Source of the DNA: Chloroflexota bacterium
GTDB taxonomy: Bacteria; Chloroflexota; Chloroflexia; Thermomicrobiales; UBA6265
DNA length: 64,000 nt
Direction: 5' to 3'
NCBI GenBank assembly: GCA_023389575.1
Contig: JAEWEG010000050.1
Location: forward strand, 78,583 to 142,582
Below the pieces are notes generated by a model that was not told the DNA's origin, ran no database searches, and worked only from the letters and a program-made list of their open reading frames with translations. Below are positions 45,881 through 54,426 of this stretch, piece by piece. Numbering within the stretch: position 1 is the stretch's first letter; each line of letters opens with the position of its first letter. The translations under genes and the position numbers were made by a program.

Positions 45881-45936
45881 TCGCGACGCCAGGCACGCTG
45901 GCGATGATGCCGGAACGCAATAGAACACCCAGGATG

Positions 45937-45961
45937 ACGCCCGCACAATCCGTGCGGGCGT
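45937..45961 (+). terminator. hairpin after the His-rich gene
   Basis: ACGCCCGCAC (45937-45946) pairs with GTGCGGGCGT (45952-45961), loop 5 bases. Weak T-run follows. Confidence 0.5.
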
Positions 45962-46141
45962 TGATTGTGCAATGCATCACAAATACCCGCGCGTCTGGCT
46001 CGGATTTCACGATCTCGCAACCAAAACCGCTTGCCGAGCGTAGTAGGATGGGAGCAGACGTCTGGAGAGACCGGACGCGCCCCTGGATCCCTTTCCTTCA
46101 ACCCTGTCCGCATCCTCCTCCTTCAACACCCGGTGCCTGCG

Positions 46142-46702
46142 ATGAACCCACTTGTCCTCCTCCTGCCACTCCTCATACTCCTTACCTGGGCACGACTGAT
46201 CCGGCCTGGCAGCAACAAGCTGCAGGGGTCGGTGATCCTGGTCGAGCAACTGACGCTGCTCGGTCGCTTGCGGATGCATGGTGTTCCGGCGCTGGCGGCG
46301 CTGGCGCTCGGCGGCTGGTTCGTGCTGAACGGTGACCTGCCGATCTGGACGCTGGCGATCCCGGTGGTTTCCAACATCCTGCTCATCGCGCTGCCCGTGA
46401 ACTACACCCTCACCGACGTTGGCATCCGGCTCGGCTACACGGGCTTCCGGCGGTGGACCGAGTTCACCGGTGTCCGGCGCGCGGCTGGTGGCGCGCGGTT
46501 GGTCGGTTTGCAGCGCAAGCCGGGCATGCACATCTGGCTCGCCGGTGACCGCCGGGACGACGAGTTCATCCAGTTCCTGCGACAGACCGTGAAGAATGCC
46601 TACAAGGGGACGACCACGACGGTGATTCCCTTTCCGGTAGATCGGACGGGAAGCGCTCGGTCAGCGGCCGACGATGAGCCGCTGTACCAGGCCGAGGGGT
46701 AG
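46142..46702 (+). CDS. two-TM membrane protein with PH-like cytoplasmic domain
   Basis: A 186-aa protein. A helix at 1-20 (MNPLVLLLPLLILLTWARL), a second pair near 50-90 (ALAALALGGWF; LAIPVVSNILLIALPVNY), then a region like the bacterial PH-domain DUFs (GIRLGYTGFRRWTEFTGVRRAAGGARLVGLQR) ending in an unstructured tail. Such proteins are membrane-anchored and of unknown function. The ribosome site before ATG 46142 is weak. Followed by terminator 46732-46766. Confidence 0.6.
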   Translation: MNPLVLLLPLLILLTWARLIRPGSNKLQGSVILVEQLTLLGRLRMHGVPALAALALGGWFVLNGDLPIWTLAIPVVSNILLIALPVNYTLTDVGIRLGYTGFRRWTEFTGVRRAAGGARLVGLQRKPGMHIWLAGDRRDDEFIQFLRQTVKNAYKGTTTTVIPFPVDRTGSARSAADDEPLYQAEG

Positions 46703-46731
46703 TCGGCGATCCAATTCCACATGACAACGAA

Positions 46732-46766
46732 GGCGGATCGCCCAGGTGCGGGCGATCCGCCTTTTT
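46732..46766 (+). terminator. intrinsic terminator
   Basis: GGCGGATCGCCC (46732-46743) pairs with GGGCGATCCGCC (46750-46761) and is followed by TTTTT. Confidence 0.85.
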
Positions 46767-46794
46767 CCGTTTCGGCGGGGCGACGGATGGAAGA

Positions 46795-46824
46795 GAGGCT
46801 CGCCCTAGCAAAGGAGCGAGCCTC
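46795..46824 (-). terminator. hairpin after the AceE-like gene
   Basis: GAGGCTCGC (46795-46803) pairs with GCGAGCCTC (46816-46824); it follows the minus-strand gene ending at 46834. Confidence 0.5.
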
Positions 46825-46833
46825 GGCCGCGTG

Positions 46834-49257
46834 CTACTCGTCCAGGAGGTCCAGGGCGAGCATGCCGGCATTGAAGATCTGGGTGGCGTCGATGCCAACG
46901 GTTTCGTAGACATCCTGGCGGGCGCCGGACTGGCCGAACTCGTCGACACCGAGCGGGACGACCGGGACGCCCCAGATCGATCCGAGGAAGGCCAGTGAGT
47001 GCGACGCGCCGTCCTGAACGGTGACGATCGGCGCCCGGCGCTCGCCCTTCGGGAACAGGGTGGCGAGCTGGCCGAGGTCGAGCGGGGCGTGGGCGTCGCG
47101 CAACTGGGCGCGGCGCGCGTCGCGAACCGCCGCGTAGAGCTGGTTGGCGCTGGTGACGTTGATCACGTTGGCGGCGATGCCTTCGGCGTGGAGGCGCCGG
47201 GCGGCCTCCACCGCCTCCGGCACCATGATGCCGCCGGTGGCGATGTGGACGACATCGCGATCCGGGAGGTCGGGTGTCTCCACCTTCCGATCGATCAGGC
47301 GGTAGCCGCCCGCCAGCACCTGCCGCTGAAGTTCCTGCTCGCCAAGCCGGGCGAGAGGCTCATCGAGCAGCGACTGGTCGATGGGCTTGGTGGAGAGGCG
47401 GAGGTAGGTGGAGCGGCCGTGCTCACGGTCGCAGCACTCCCGCAGAGCCTGGAGCAGGATCCAGTCAAGTTCGTGACCGAACGTCGGCTCGTAGAAGTTG
47501 AGGTTCGGCAGTTCGATGCCGAGCGACGGGGTGACGGTGCTCTGGTGGGCGCCGCCCTCCGGGCTCAGCGACACGCCGGCCGGGGTTCCCGCGAAGATCA
47601 TCTTCGCGTTGATGTACAGGCCATAGATGAGCGCGTCGAGACCGCGGCAGACGAACGGGTCGTAGACGGTGCCGATGGGGATGAGTGGCTGGCCGGACAG
47701 CTCCTCGGTGAGTCCGAACTGGCTGAGGGCCATGAACAGGTTCATCTCGGAGATGCCAAGTTCGATGTGCTGGCCCTTGGGCGACGGTTGCCACCGGAGC
47801 ATCCGTTTGGACTCGGCCTCGTAATCGTGGGTGTCCTCCAGCGCGAACACCCCGGCCTTGTTGATCCAACCCGCCAGATGCGTGGAGGTGGCGACATCGG
47901 GCGACATGGTCACGATGCGCTCGCCGATGTCCGGGATTTCCCCGGCGCGAATCAGGGTGCGGCCGAAGGCCTCCTGGGTGGAGGTGAACTTCGGGTGGCG
48001 CACCTCGATGGAGTCCGGGACGCTGGTCGCCGGAAGCGACGCCAGCGGCTCGTGGGCTTCGAGTTCATTGGCCACGCGGGCGCACCACTTGCCCGGTTCC
48101 GAATCGGGATCGAAGGCGTCCCACTGCGATGCCTCCTCGATGCCGAACTCGTCCCGTAGCTGCTCGAGTTGCGGCGTGGTGAGGAGTTGCGAGTGATTCA
48201 TGGGATCGCCAGCGAAGGCCAGGCCGTAGCCCTTCACCGTGTAGGCGAAGATCACGACTGGGGCGTCCTTCACCTGGTCGGCTTCGTTCAGGACCTGGAG
48301 GAGGCGGGGAAGGTCATGCCCGCCGAGGTTGCCGACGAGGGTCTGCAACTCCTCGTCTGGCACGTTGGCGACGGCATCGATGATGCCCTGCCGCAGTTCG
48401 CGGTCGGCGACGCCGGTCAGACGGCGGCGGAGTTCCTCGCCGTCTGAGATGCGGATGAGCGACTGGTACTCCTCATTCGACATCGAGTCGATGCGCTGGC
48501 GGAGCGCCTCGCCGCTGGGTCCACTCATCGCCGCCTCAAGCGAGGTGCCGTACTTGGCCTCGAGAACGGTCCAGCCCGCGCCGGCGAACAGCCGCTTGAG
48601 GCGAGCGGCCTTGATCCCGGGAATGACACGATCGAGACTCTGGCGGTTGAGGTCCACGATCCAGATCACGTTGCCAAGGCCCTGGACCGCTTCCTCGGCG
48701 ACGGTTTCCCAGACGTTGCCCTCGTCCAGCTCGGCATCGCCCATCAGGGAGATGAAGCGATTGGAGGTCACCTCGCCGAACTTGAGTTCGGAGTAGCGTC
48801 CCGCCAGGGCGGCGAACACCGGGGCGACCGCGCCGAGGCCAACGGAGCCGGTGGAGAAGTCGACCGGATCGGGGTCCTTGGTGCGTGAGGGATAGGACTG
48901 GAGGCCACCGAGTTCCCGGAGCGTGGTGAGGTATCGCTTGTCGAGGTTGCCGAGCAGGTACTGGCAGGCGTGGAAGGCCGGGGAGGCGTGGGGTTTGATG
49001 GAGGTGCGGTCGCCGGACTTCAGGAACTGGAAATAGAGGGCGGTGAGGATGGTGACGACCGAGGCGGAGCTGGCCTGGTGGCCGCCGACCTTGGTCGGCT
49101 TGTCCGGGTTTTCGCGCACGTTGTTCGCGTGGTGGACGATGAGGGTGGAGAGCCAGAGGACGCGGCGCTCGATTTCCTGGAGAATCGCGATTTCCTCGGG
49201 ATCCAGACCAATGCCCTCATCTTCATCACGAGGAGGGGCTTGTCTTAACGTAACCAT
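46834..49257 (-). CDS. homodimeric pyruvate dehydrogenase E1-like/transketolase-like protein
   Basis: An 807-aa thiamine-diphosphate enzyme organised like AceE: VHHANNVRENPD at the N-terminus, the Mg/ThDP motif GDAELDEGNVWETVAEEAVQ (usual GDGE, here GDAE) ending in NRQSLD, the long insert around 260-330, the pyrimidine-binding half, and the C-terminal transketolase domain. It would decarboxylate a 2-oxoacid or transfer two-carbon units. No E2 (lipoyl) or E3 partner is nearby. ATG 49257 follows GGAAGGAG. The residue change in the ThDP motif is conservative, so activity is likely, but which acid it uses is not shown. Confidence 0.8.
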   Translation of the reverse strand: MVTLRQAPPRDEDEGIGLDPEEIAILQEIERRVLWLSTLIVHHANNVRENPDKPTKVGGHQASSASVVTILTALYFQFLKSGDRTSIKPHASPAFHACQYLLGNLDKRYLTTLRELGGLQSYPSRTKDPDPVDFSTGSVGLGAVAPVFAALAGRYSELKFGEVTSNRFISLMGDAELDEGNVWETVAEEAVQGLGNVIWIVDLNRQSLDRVIPGIKAARLKRLFAGAGWTVLEAKYGTSLEAAMSGPSGEALRQRIDSMSNEEYQSLIRISDGEELRRRLTGVADRELRQGIIDAVANVPDEELQTLVGNLGGHDLPRLLQVLNEADQVKDAPVVIFAYTVKGYGLAFAGDPMNHSQLLTTPQLEQLRDEFGIEEASQWDAFDPDSEPGKWCARVANELEAHEPLASLPATSVPDSIEVRHPKFTSTQEAFGRTLIRAGEIPDIGERIVTMSPDVATSTHLAGWINKAGVFALEDTHDYEAESKRMLRWQPSPKGQHIELGISEMNLFMALSQFGLTEELSGQPLIPIGTVYDPFVCRGLDALIYGLYINAKMIFAGTPAGVSLSPEGGAHQSTVTPSLGIELPNLNFYEPTFGHELDWILLQALRECCDREHGRSTYLRLSTKPIDQSLLDEPLARLGEQELQRQVLAGGYRLIDRKVETPDLPDRDVVHIATGGIMVPEAVEAARRLHAEGIAANVINVTSANQLYAAVRDARRAQLRDAHAPLDLGQLATLFPKGERRAPIVTVQDGASHSLAFLGSIWGVPVVPLGVDEFGQSGARQDVYETVGIDATQIFNAGMLALDLLDE

Positions 49258-49397
49258 CCGGGCTCCTTCCGACGGCACTGTCGATGCGCGCCGGGCTGTA
49301 TGCGGCGCAAATTCGTGTCACTGATCTCGGTGGATCAATGGCACCGGTGGGTGCATTCCGCTCATTCTCTCCCAGGCGTGGCGGGAGGTCTACAGGT

Positions 49398-49967
49398 TCA
49401 GGGCCTGGAACCGCGCGGTGCCGGGTCAAGCTCGCCGAGGCCGTCGATCAGCCAGTGGCCGTCGACGTTGGCGAGGATGAGGGTGTCGCGGAACGTGGAC
49501 GTGGAACTCGTGATCACGGCCACGACGGACACCCGCCCATCGTCGAGCGCGGTGATGTCTTCGACGCCGTCGAGCACCAGAGACGTCGGGATGGTGCCCC
49601 CCGTGCGATCGAGCGACTCTTCGAAGGCGGGCTGGCTGACCGTGGAGGGATCCTCGAAACGCTCGGCGAGGAACCGTTCGGTGTAGATCGCGTTGACGAG
49701 CTTCGGATCGGCGCTGTTCGCGCAGGTGACGATCATGTCGACCGCGTCGCGGATCTCGTCCTCGTCGACCGTGGCGGGGCCATTGGCGGCGATGGGCGTG
49801 GCGGCGACAATGGCGGCCGGCGTGGCGTCGAACAGCGGCAGGGTGACCGGCGGGAGGGCGCAGTCGCCTTCCTCCTGGGCGGCGGCTACGGGCGCCAGCA
49901 GGGCGAGCAGGCAGACGGCGGCGATGGCATGGATCGGGCGGATGCTGGGTGAAGGGAACCAGTGCAT
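49398..49967 (-). CDS. secreted protein, possible NTF2-like fold
   Basis: A 189-aa exported protein with a Sec signal (MHWFPSPSIRPIHAIAAVCLLALLAPVAAAQ). The mature part begins with a linker (FDATPAAIVAATPIAANGPAT), then a segment (IYTERFLAERFEDPS ... VSVVAVITSSTSTFRDTLIL ... DGHWLIDGLGELDPAP) resembling NTF2-like cystatin-type folds. Function unknown. The ATG at 49967 is preferred. Confidence 0.6.
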   Translation of the reverse strand: MHWFPSPSIRPIHAIAAVCLLALLAPVAAAQEEGDCALPPVTLPLFDATPAAIVAATPIAANGPATVDEDEIRDAVDMIVTCANSADPKLVNAIYTERFLAERFEDPSTVSQPAFEESLDRTGGTIPTSLVLDGVEDITALDDGRVSVVAVITSSTSTFRDTLILANVDGHWLIDGLGELDPAPRGSRP

Positions 49968-50140
49968 GCGAGAAGTCACTCCCTGTCGAGGGCGGAAGGT
50001 CCGTGTCGAGGGGAGTTTCGCGCACCTGGGGCGAATGTCGCCAATCGAATGTGCGGATGGTGCGAAGGGGATACGGTATTCTTGGCGGCGATGGGCCACC
50101 GGGGCGCCACCCTGAACGTGTCGAAGGAAGAACCTCAGTA

Positions 50141-50776
50141 ATGACCGGAGATCTGGCGCGGATGCGCCGCGATTACACCCTGGAGCACATGGAGGAGCCG
50201 GAGATGGACCCGAATCCATTCGTACAGCTTGACCAGTGGATCACCAGGGCGCGTGAGTTCTCGGTGGTGGAGGCGAACGCGATGGTGCTGGCGACCGTGG
50301 ACCAGCATGGTCATCCCTCCGCCCGGACGGTGTTGCTGAAGGACCTCGACGAGCGCGGATTGGTGTTCTTCACCAATTACGAAAGCCGGAAGGGGCGAGA
50401 CATCGCCGCCAACCCTTCCGTGGCGCTGGTGTTCAACTGGCTGCCGCTGGAGCGCCAGGTGCGGATCGAGGGAACGGTGGAGCGGGTGACGGCCGAGGAG
50501 TCGGACGCGTATTTCGCGATTCGCCCACGAGGGAGCCAGATTGGCGCGGCCGCCTCACCGCAGAGTGAGCCGGTTCCAGACCGGGAGTGGCTGGAACGGC
50601 GGTTCGCCCAGCTTGAGGCAACCGACGAGCAGATCGCGCGGCCGGAACACTGGGGCGGATACCTGGTGAAACCGCGGATGTTCGAGTTCTGGCAGGGGCG
50701 GCCGAACCGTCTGCACGATCGCCTGCGCTACGACATGACCCCGCATGGTTGGGAACTCGTGCGACTGGCTCCCTGA
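50141..50776 (+). CDS. pdxH: pyridoxamine 5'-phosphate oxidase
   Basis: A 211-aa FMN-dependent oxidase that makes pyridoxal 5'-phosphate from the pyridoxine and pyridoxamine phosphates. Signatures: MVLATVDQHGHPSARTVLLKDLDERGLVFFTNYESRKG (FMN-binding), SRKGRDIAANP, then the C-terminal PdxH dimerisation segment EFWQGRPNRLHDRLRY. Length and arrangement match the family. GAAGGAAG lies ten bases before ATG 50141. Solitary gene between a secreted protein and tRNA-Glu. Confidence 0.93.
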   Translation: MTGDLARMRRDYTLEHMEEPEMDPNPFVQLDQWITRAREFSVVEANAMVLATVDQHGHPSARTVLLKDLDERGLVFFTNYESRKGRDIAANPSVALVFNWLPLERQVRIEGTVERVTAEESDAYFAIRPRGSQIGAAASPQSEPVPDREWLERRFAQLEATDEQIARPEHWGGYLVKPRMFEFWQGRPNRLHDRLRYDMTPHGWELVRLAP

Positions 50777-50823
50777 TCCGGTGGATTCCGCCGCGGGGGC
50801 GTGCTATCATTCGTCGTCGTTGT

Positions 50824-50900
50824 GGCGCATTCGTCTAGCGGCCTAGGACACCGCCCTCTCAAGGCGGAGATCAGGGGTTCGAATCCCCTATGCGCTACCA
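50824..50900 (+). tRNA. tRNA-Glu (CTC anticodon), CCA encoded
   Basis: Acceptor arm GGCGCAT (50824-50830) pairs with ATGCGCT (50890-50896) with one G-U. D-arm segment TCTAGCGGCCTAGGA; anticodon stem CCGCC/GGCGG with loop CTCTCAA (anticodon CUC, reads GAG); T-arm GGGG/CCCC around TTCGAAT. Discriminator A and CCA are in the DNA. An intrinsic terminator follows at 50913-50944. Confidence 0.96.
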
Positions 50901-50912
50901 GAGACAGGCGAA

Positions 50913-50944
50913 AGACCCGGAGTTGTGAAGCTCCGGGTCTTTTT
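50913..50944 (+). terminator. intrinsic terminator after tRNA-Glu
   Basis: AGACCCGGAG (50913-50922) pairs with CTCCGGGTCT (50931-50940), loop 8 bases, then TTTTT. Confidence 0.9.
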
Positions 50945-51056
50945 GCATCCATTCTCCTCGGCGCTATCCTGTGTCTCGTGCACTGGGCGCCGAGAGATCG
51001 AGGCGCTTGTCGTCCAGCGTCATTTCTCCGTGGATTGTGCGGTCTCCGGTCGATGC

Positions 51057-51164
51057 CTACGCCCCAAGGAATAAACCGACCAGGATGGCGATGAGAAGCG
51101 CGAACATGAACGCGAGGGCTTTCCACATGATCCCACTATCCGGCAGGTTCGAATCGCGACCCAT
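51057..51164 (-). CDS. 35-aa single-TM microprotein
   Basis: A short frame starts ATG at 51164 after GGGAG about nine bases upstream. It begins MGRDSNLPDSGIMWKALAF; the rest is one strong hydrophobic helix (FMFALLIAILVGLFLGA) with a short N-terminal polar part, so it could be an inner-membrane microprotein. It lies 156 bases beyond tRNA-Glu on the opposite strand. No family recognised; composition could be chance, but a single uninterrupted TM helix with a ribosome site is suggestive. Confidence 0.4.
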   Translation of the reverse strand: MGRDSNLPDSGIMWKALAFMFALLIAILVGLFLGA

Positions 51165-51534
51165 TGCTCGGCACTCCCATGACTATGTGGCTATGAAGGA
51201 TAGGACCCTTGTCTAGCTGACAATATCACACGGCCAAACGGTTTCATAGTGGCGTTGCAGCCGAATGTTCGCCGTCTCATGATGGCCGCCAAACGACTGG
51301 GGATAACCGGGTGTACCGATCGCACGACGTGCGACCGTGAACGAGATGGGAACGGATGCGGACCTCGACCTAAGTGCGCACCAGGGCTCGGTTCCGGGTG
51401 AACGCATTGGTGCTTATAGACAGAGCGGAACGTACAACGCCCGCGCCAATTCAATCCGGCGCGGGCGCTGTACGTTGTTCGGAACTCAGGCGGCGTGGTG
51501 CGTCCGCGTTTCCGGTGAGGACTGATGATCCGTG
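51165..51534 (+). other. gene-poor stretch (about 370 b)
   Basis: No credible gene. It contains the terminator hairpin at 51430-51475. The remainder shows nothing I can assign. Confidence 0.5.
51430..51475 (-). terminator. 18-bp hairpin after the 92-aa gene
   Basis: Positions 51430-51447 pair with 51458-51475 (18 bp, one A-C mismatch, 10-base loop). It lies about 60 bases beyond the stop of the minus-strand gene at 51535. Confidence 0.6.
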
Positions 51535-51813
51535 TCAGGCGGTCTGCTTTTCCGGGGTAACGTCCGCCTCGATGATCCTGTAGAGGGGGTGAGATGCTCC
51601 CTGCTTGCGGATCCAGTCGTTGGCGCTGTTGACGACATCGGCGATCGCTTCGGTGACCGTGAAGCCAAAGCCTGGCAGGCAGACATGCTTCCTGTTGTCG
51701 ATGTGCAGGCAGAAGCTCACGCTGGCGAAGCCTTGGCGATTGATCCCGTTATGCGGATCGATCGACCACCCCATTGCCCGCAATTGCTCGTAATCGAATC
51801 CGTGCTGCGTCAT
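51535..51813 (-). CDS. 92-aa protein of unknown function
   Basis: A 92-aa protein (MTQHGFDYEQLRAMGWSIDPHNG...) with a predicted mixed fold and no signal or TM. Two Cys (VSFCLHID; KHVCLPG) could bind metal or form a disulfide. AGGGGG lies about eight bases before the ATG at 51813 and a hairpin follows, so it is likely expressed. A strong orphan promoter points at it from about 480 bases upstream. No family recognised. Confidence 0.6.
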   Translation of the reverse strand: MTQHGFDYEQLRAMGWSIDPHNGINRQGFASVSFCLHIDNRKHVCLPGFGFTVTEAIADVVNSANDWIRKQGASHPLYRIIEADVTPEKQTA

Positions 51814-52582
51814 GGCATTTGCCCCCTGTAAGTCCCAGCCCTTGTGCTGATTGGATCATACGTTCACCTTGGCGACAGGTGGGGCAACGTATAGCCCCAT
51901 CGTGTCATCCAATATTCGATTGGTGACGGGAAAGGGCTAGTTGGGTGGGTTGAATGGCGTGCCATCGGCTCGCCAGGCGGGCCATGCGCCCGGTCACGGT
52001 GAGGCCGGACGCACGGATGCCGGCCATGTTTCATGCTCGGATGTGCTGAGTGGAGTGCCAGAGGAGGATGGTCTGGGGGAGGGGATGAGAAGCTTCCTTA
52101 ACGGGGCAGTCCCGAATGACTGGCGATGGCCTCGTATCCGAACTGGACACTTCCCGGCACGACGCCCCGCAACGCGTACCGTTCCGTCATCCAATCTCGC
52201 GTCGATCACCGCTTCGATTCGAGCCCCGCAGCTCTCTTCGTGGTGACCGGGCGAGCGGGGAGCCACTTGCGCCAGCCCTTTCGGGACAGCAACGACACTA
52301 TATACGTACACTACTTGCAATGTCAACGGGTCTGTTGTCGCAAGCTACGCATCTAGGCTGGAGCGGTGGATCGAACGAGTCTCGCGGAAGGCACCAACGT
52401 AGCTCTCCGATGTGCGATCTTCCCGGCCCCAGTTGGTAGAATGGCTTCGAGCAGGGCTAGCGATCAGCCACATAGAGGCGGGAGTCTCCTCGCTCCCCGG
52501 ATTTGGACGCACGGAACGCGCGATGGCGTGACTTTCCGTGCGTTCGTCGCAGGCAGCCAGCGGCTGGCCAGGAATCAGTTAC
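51814..52582 (+). other. gene-poor region (about 770 b) with an orphan promoter
   Basis: No convincing protein gene; frames such as 51994-52326 (-) lack a ribosome site and plausible composition. It holds the minus-strand promoter at 52299-52326 and, before the next gene, a 10-bp hairpin (52507-52516/52534-52543) that could structure the 5' leader of the CrtC/AttH-like gene. Confidence 0.6.
52299..52326 (-). promoter_or_regulatory. strong orphan sigma-70-type promoter
   Basis: On the minus strand TTGACA (52326-52321), 16 bases, then TATATA (52304-52299). It is the best-matching bacterial promoter seen in this window. Its spacer contains GTGTACGTA, also present in the recombinase promoter region (27.96 kb). 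It faces away from the plus-strand gene at 52583 and points to the 92-aa gene, leaving a leader of about 480 bases, or it makes a noncoding RNA. Confidence 0.5.
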
Positions 52583-54400
52583 ATGAACCCTAATCGAATC
52601 AAGGCGCTTTCCAGCATTCTCGAGACGCCGGCGACACGACGCCATGCATTCCACGGCATCGGCGCCACTGGACTCGCGCTTGCGTTGAGCCTGAACGGAG
52701 CGAGGGCGGCGCGACCGGCGCCGGTTCAGACGGGCACCGCGCGTCGACAGGCGACGCCGGTCAGCGGCGGCGGGCTGGACGCGCTCGATGACCTGACGAA
52801 GGATTACGTGGCCCAGGCGCTGTGGCTTCCGGAGTGGGACGAGTCGGCGATACCCGCCGAGATCCTGGAGACGCTCGCCAGCGAGAAGAACAGCAATGCC
52901 GCCCACGGCGAACGGATGAAGACGCGGATTCAGGCCCTGATCGACGATCCGGAAACGTTCACGCCCAGCTACGCGGACAGGTACGCGGAGTTCGTCGAGT
53001 CAATTGGGCCGATGTCGCCCCACGAGGCCTACGGGCTCTCGAACCTGCTCGGGCCGGACAACGCGAAGGACTTCCCGCCGTTGCCACCGAAGGCGGATTT
53101 TTCGTTTCCAGAGAGCCATGTCGTGGACCTGCCGATGCAGGTGGGCTGGTACTTCGTCGTCGGCTCCTGCACCGGAAGCAATGGCAAGGAGTACGGCGTT
53201 GAGATGATGTTCTTCCGGAACGCCATCCTGCCGCCGGCGATCGCCGAGCAATACGGCATTTCCGAGGTTGAGAACCAGGTGACGGAACTGCATTTCGCGG
53301 TCACGGAAGCGGGTGGGGAGCATCACCGCGCCATCCCCACCGTCATCGCGGGAACGACAGGCTTGCTGGATTTCAATCCCGCCGGCCTGGGCTGGTCGAT
53401 GGGCAACAACGTGATCGAGTCGCTGGAGCCGGAGAGCGGTCACCTGCCACTGCATTTCAAAGCTCGCGGCGTGAATCGTGGCGGCGAGGCGCCGATCGAT
53501 TTCTCGGTCAATATCGTGTGCTCCTCGGCGGGGGAGCCGACCCTGCAGGGGGTCGAGGGGTGTGACCCGTGCTGCGATGGCGCGGGCACGCTCTACTATT
53601 CGATCCCGGGGCTGCGGCTCGATCCGGCACAGAGCACGCTGACGTTCAACGGCGAGGAGATCGCGTTGACCGACGGCGTGTTCTGGTTCGACCACCAGTG
53701 GGGTTCGAGCCTCGTTTCCAGCCCCAAGAGTGAGGTGACCCGGGCCGCGAAGAACCTGACCCCGCCCACCATTGGCGGATGGGACTGGTTCATGGCGCAG
53801 TTCGACGATGGGTTCCAGATCGCGGGCTCGGCGCTGCACACCGAAGAGAACCTGATCTACTACTTCCAGACCGGCGACACCCCGCCATCGGCAATGGAAG
53901 CGCCCGTGAAGGGCCGCCTGATGACGGGTGATGGCACGGTCAAGCTGGTGAATGGGACCGTGCTGGTGAATGACTGGCACCAGAGCACGTCGACGCCCGA
54001 CCCGGATCTCTACTGGCCGACCGGTACCTGGTACCCGAATCACTGGACGTACACCTTCGGCGAGGACGTGCCGGAGCAGATCAGGACGTTCTCGATGAAG
54101 CCGATCGTGGAAGGAGGCCAGTCGGGGTTCTTCGCCAACGGCGCCCAGTATTCCGAGGGGGCCACATTCGTCTTCAACGAGGCGGGCGAGGACGTCGGAC
54201 GCGGGTTTGGCGAATCCGTGAACTACGCGGACACGCTGGACAACATCGTCGCAATCGCCGGTCTGGAGATGTCGCCAGAGATGGAGTCGCTGTTGCAGGC
54301 GCCGCAACCCTCGCGGCAGTTGCAGGCGGAGAGCCTCTCGTACGTCAGCAAGCACCAGGAAGAGTTGAACGAGGTGATCGCGAGCTGCCTCGGCATCTGA
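52583..54400 (+). CDS. secreted CrtC/AttH-like (lipocalin-like) protein
   Basis: A 605-aa exported protein. N-terminus with Arg pair (ATRRHAFHGIGATGLALALSL), then a linker of the QATPVS type. The main part has the hydroxyneurosporene-synthase/AttH lipocalin-like pattern: IDFSVNIVCSS, YYSIPGLRL, GVFWFDHQWGSS (the family DHQWG), and WMAQFDDGFQ-like strands. A short Cys cluster, GCDPCCDG, with a Cys further upstream (CSSAG, about residue 313), is unusual. Related proteins act on hydrophobic polyenes or esters; function here unknown. ATG 52583, AGGA nearby. Terminator 54427-54462 follows. Confidence 0.75.
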   Translation: MNPNRIKALSSILETPATRRHAFHGIGATGLALALSLNGARAARPAPVQTGTARRQATPVSGGGLDALDDLTKDYVAQALWLPEWDESAIPAEILETLASEKNSNAAHGERMKTRIQALIDDPETFTPSYADRYAEFVESIGPMSPHEAYGLSNLLGPDNAKDFPPLPPKADFSFPESHVVDLPMQVGWYFVVGSCTGSNGKEYGVEMMFFRNAILPPAIAEQYGISEVENQVTELHFAVTEAGGEHHRAIPTVIAGTTGLLDFNPAGLGWSMGNNVIESLEPESGHLPLHFKARGVNRGGEAPIDFSVNIVCSSAGEPTLQGVEGCDPCCDGAGTLYYSIPGLRLDPAQSTLTFNGEEIALTDGVFWFDHQWGSSLVSSPKSEVTRAAKNLTPPTIGGWDWFMAQFDDGFQIAGSALHTEENLIYYFQTGDTPPSAMEAPVKGRLMTGDGTVKLVNGTVLVNDWHQSTSTPDPDLYWPTGTWYPNHWTYTFGEDVPEQIRTFSMKPIVEGGQSGFFANGAQYSEGATFVFNEAGEDVGRGFGESVNYADTLDNIVAIAGLEMSPEMESLLQAPQPSRQLQAESLSYVSKHQEELNEVIASCLGI

Positions 54401-54426
54401 TTCCGATGGAAACCGGCTAGAGACCA

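Noticed and set aside
50824..50900. tRNA-Glu as attachment site for the tyrosine recombinase
   Set aside because: The recombinase is 23 kb away and no second copy of the tRNA 3' end was seen in the window.
50801..51094. 97-aa plus-strand frame across tRNA-Glu
   Set aside because: It runs through the tRNA gene and terminator; a shadow of these features.
51146..51155. GGTTCGAATC, a T-arm-like string near tRNA-Glu
   Set aside because: Acceptor and anticodon arms are absent; it falls inside the microprotein frame on the other strand and does not match the tRNA-Glu 3' end.
51994..52326. 110-aa frame on the minus strand after the orphan promoter
   Set aside because: It starts upstream of the promoter, lacks a ribosome site and has low-complexity composition; more likely chance.
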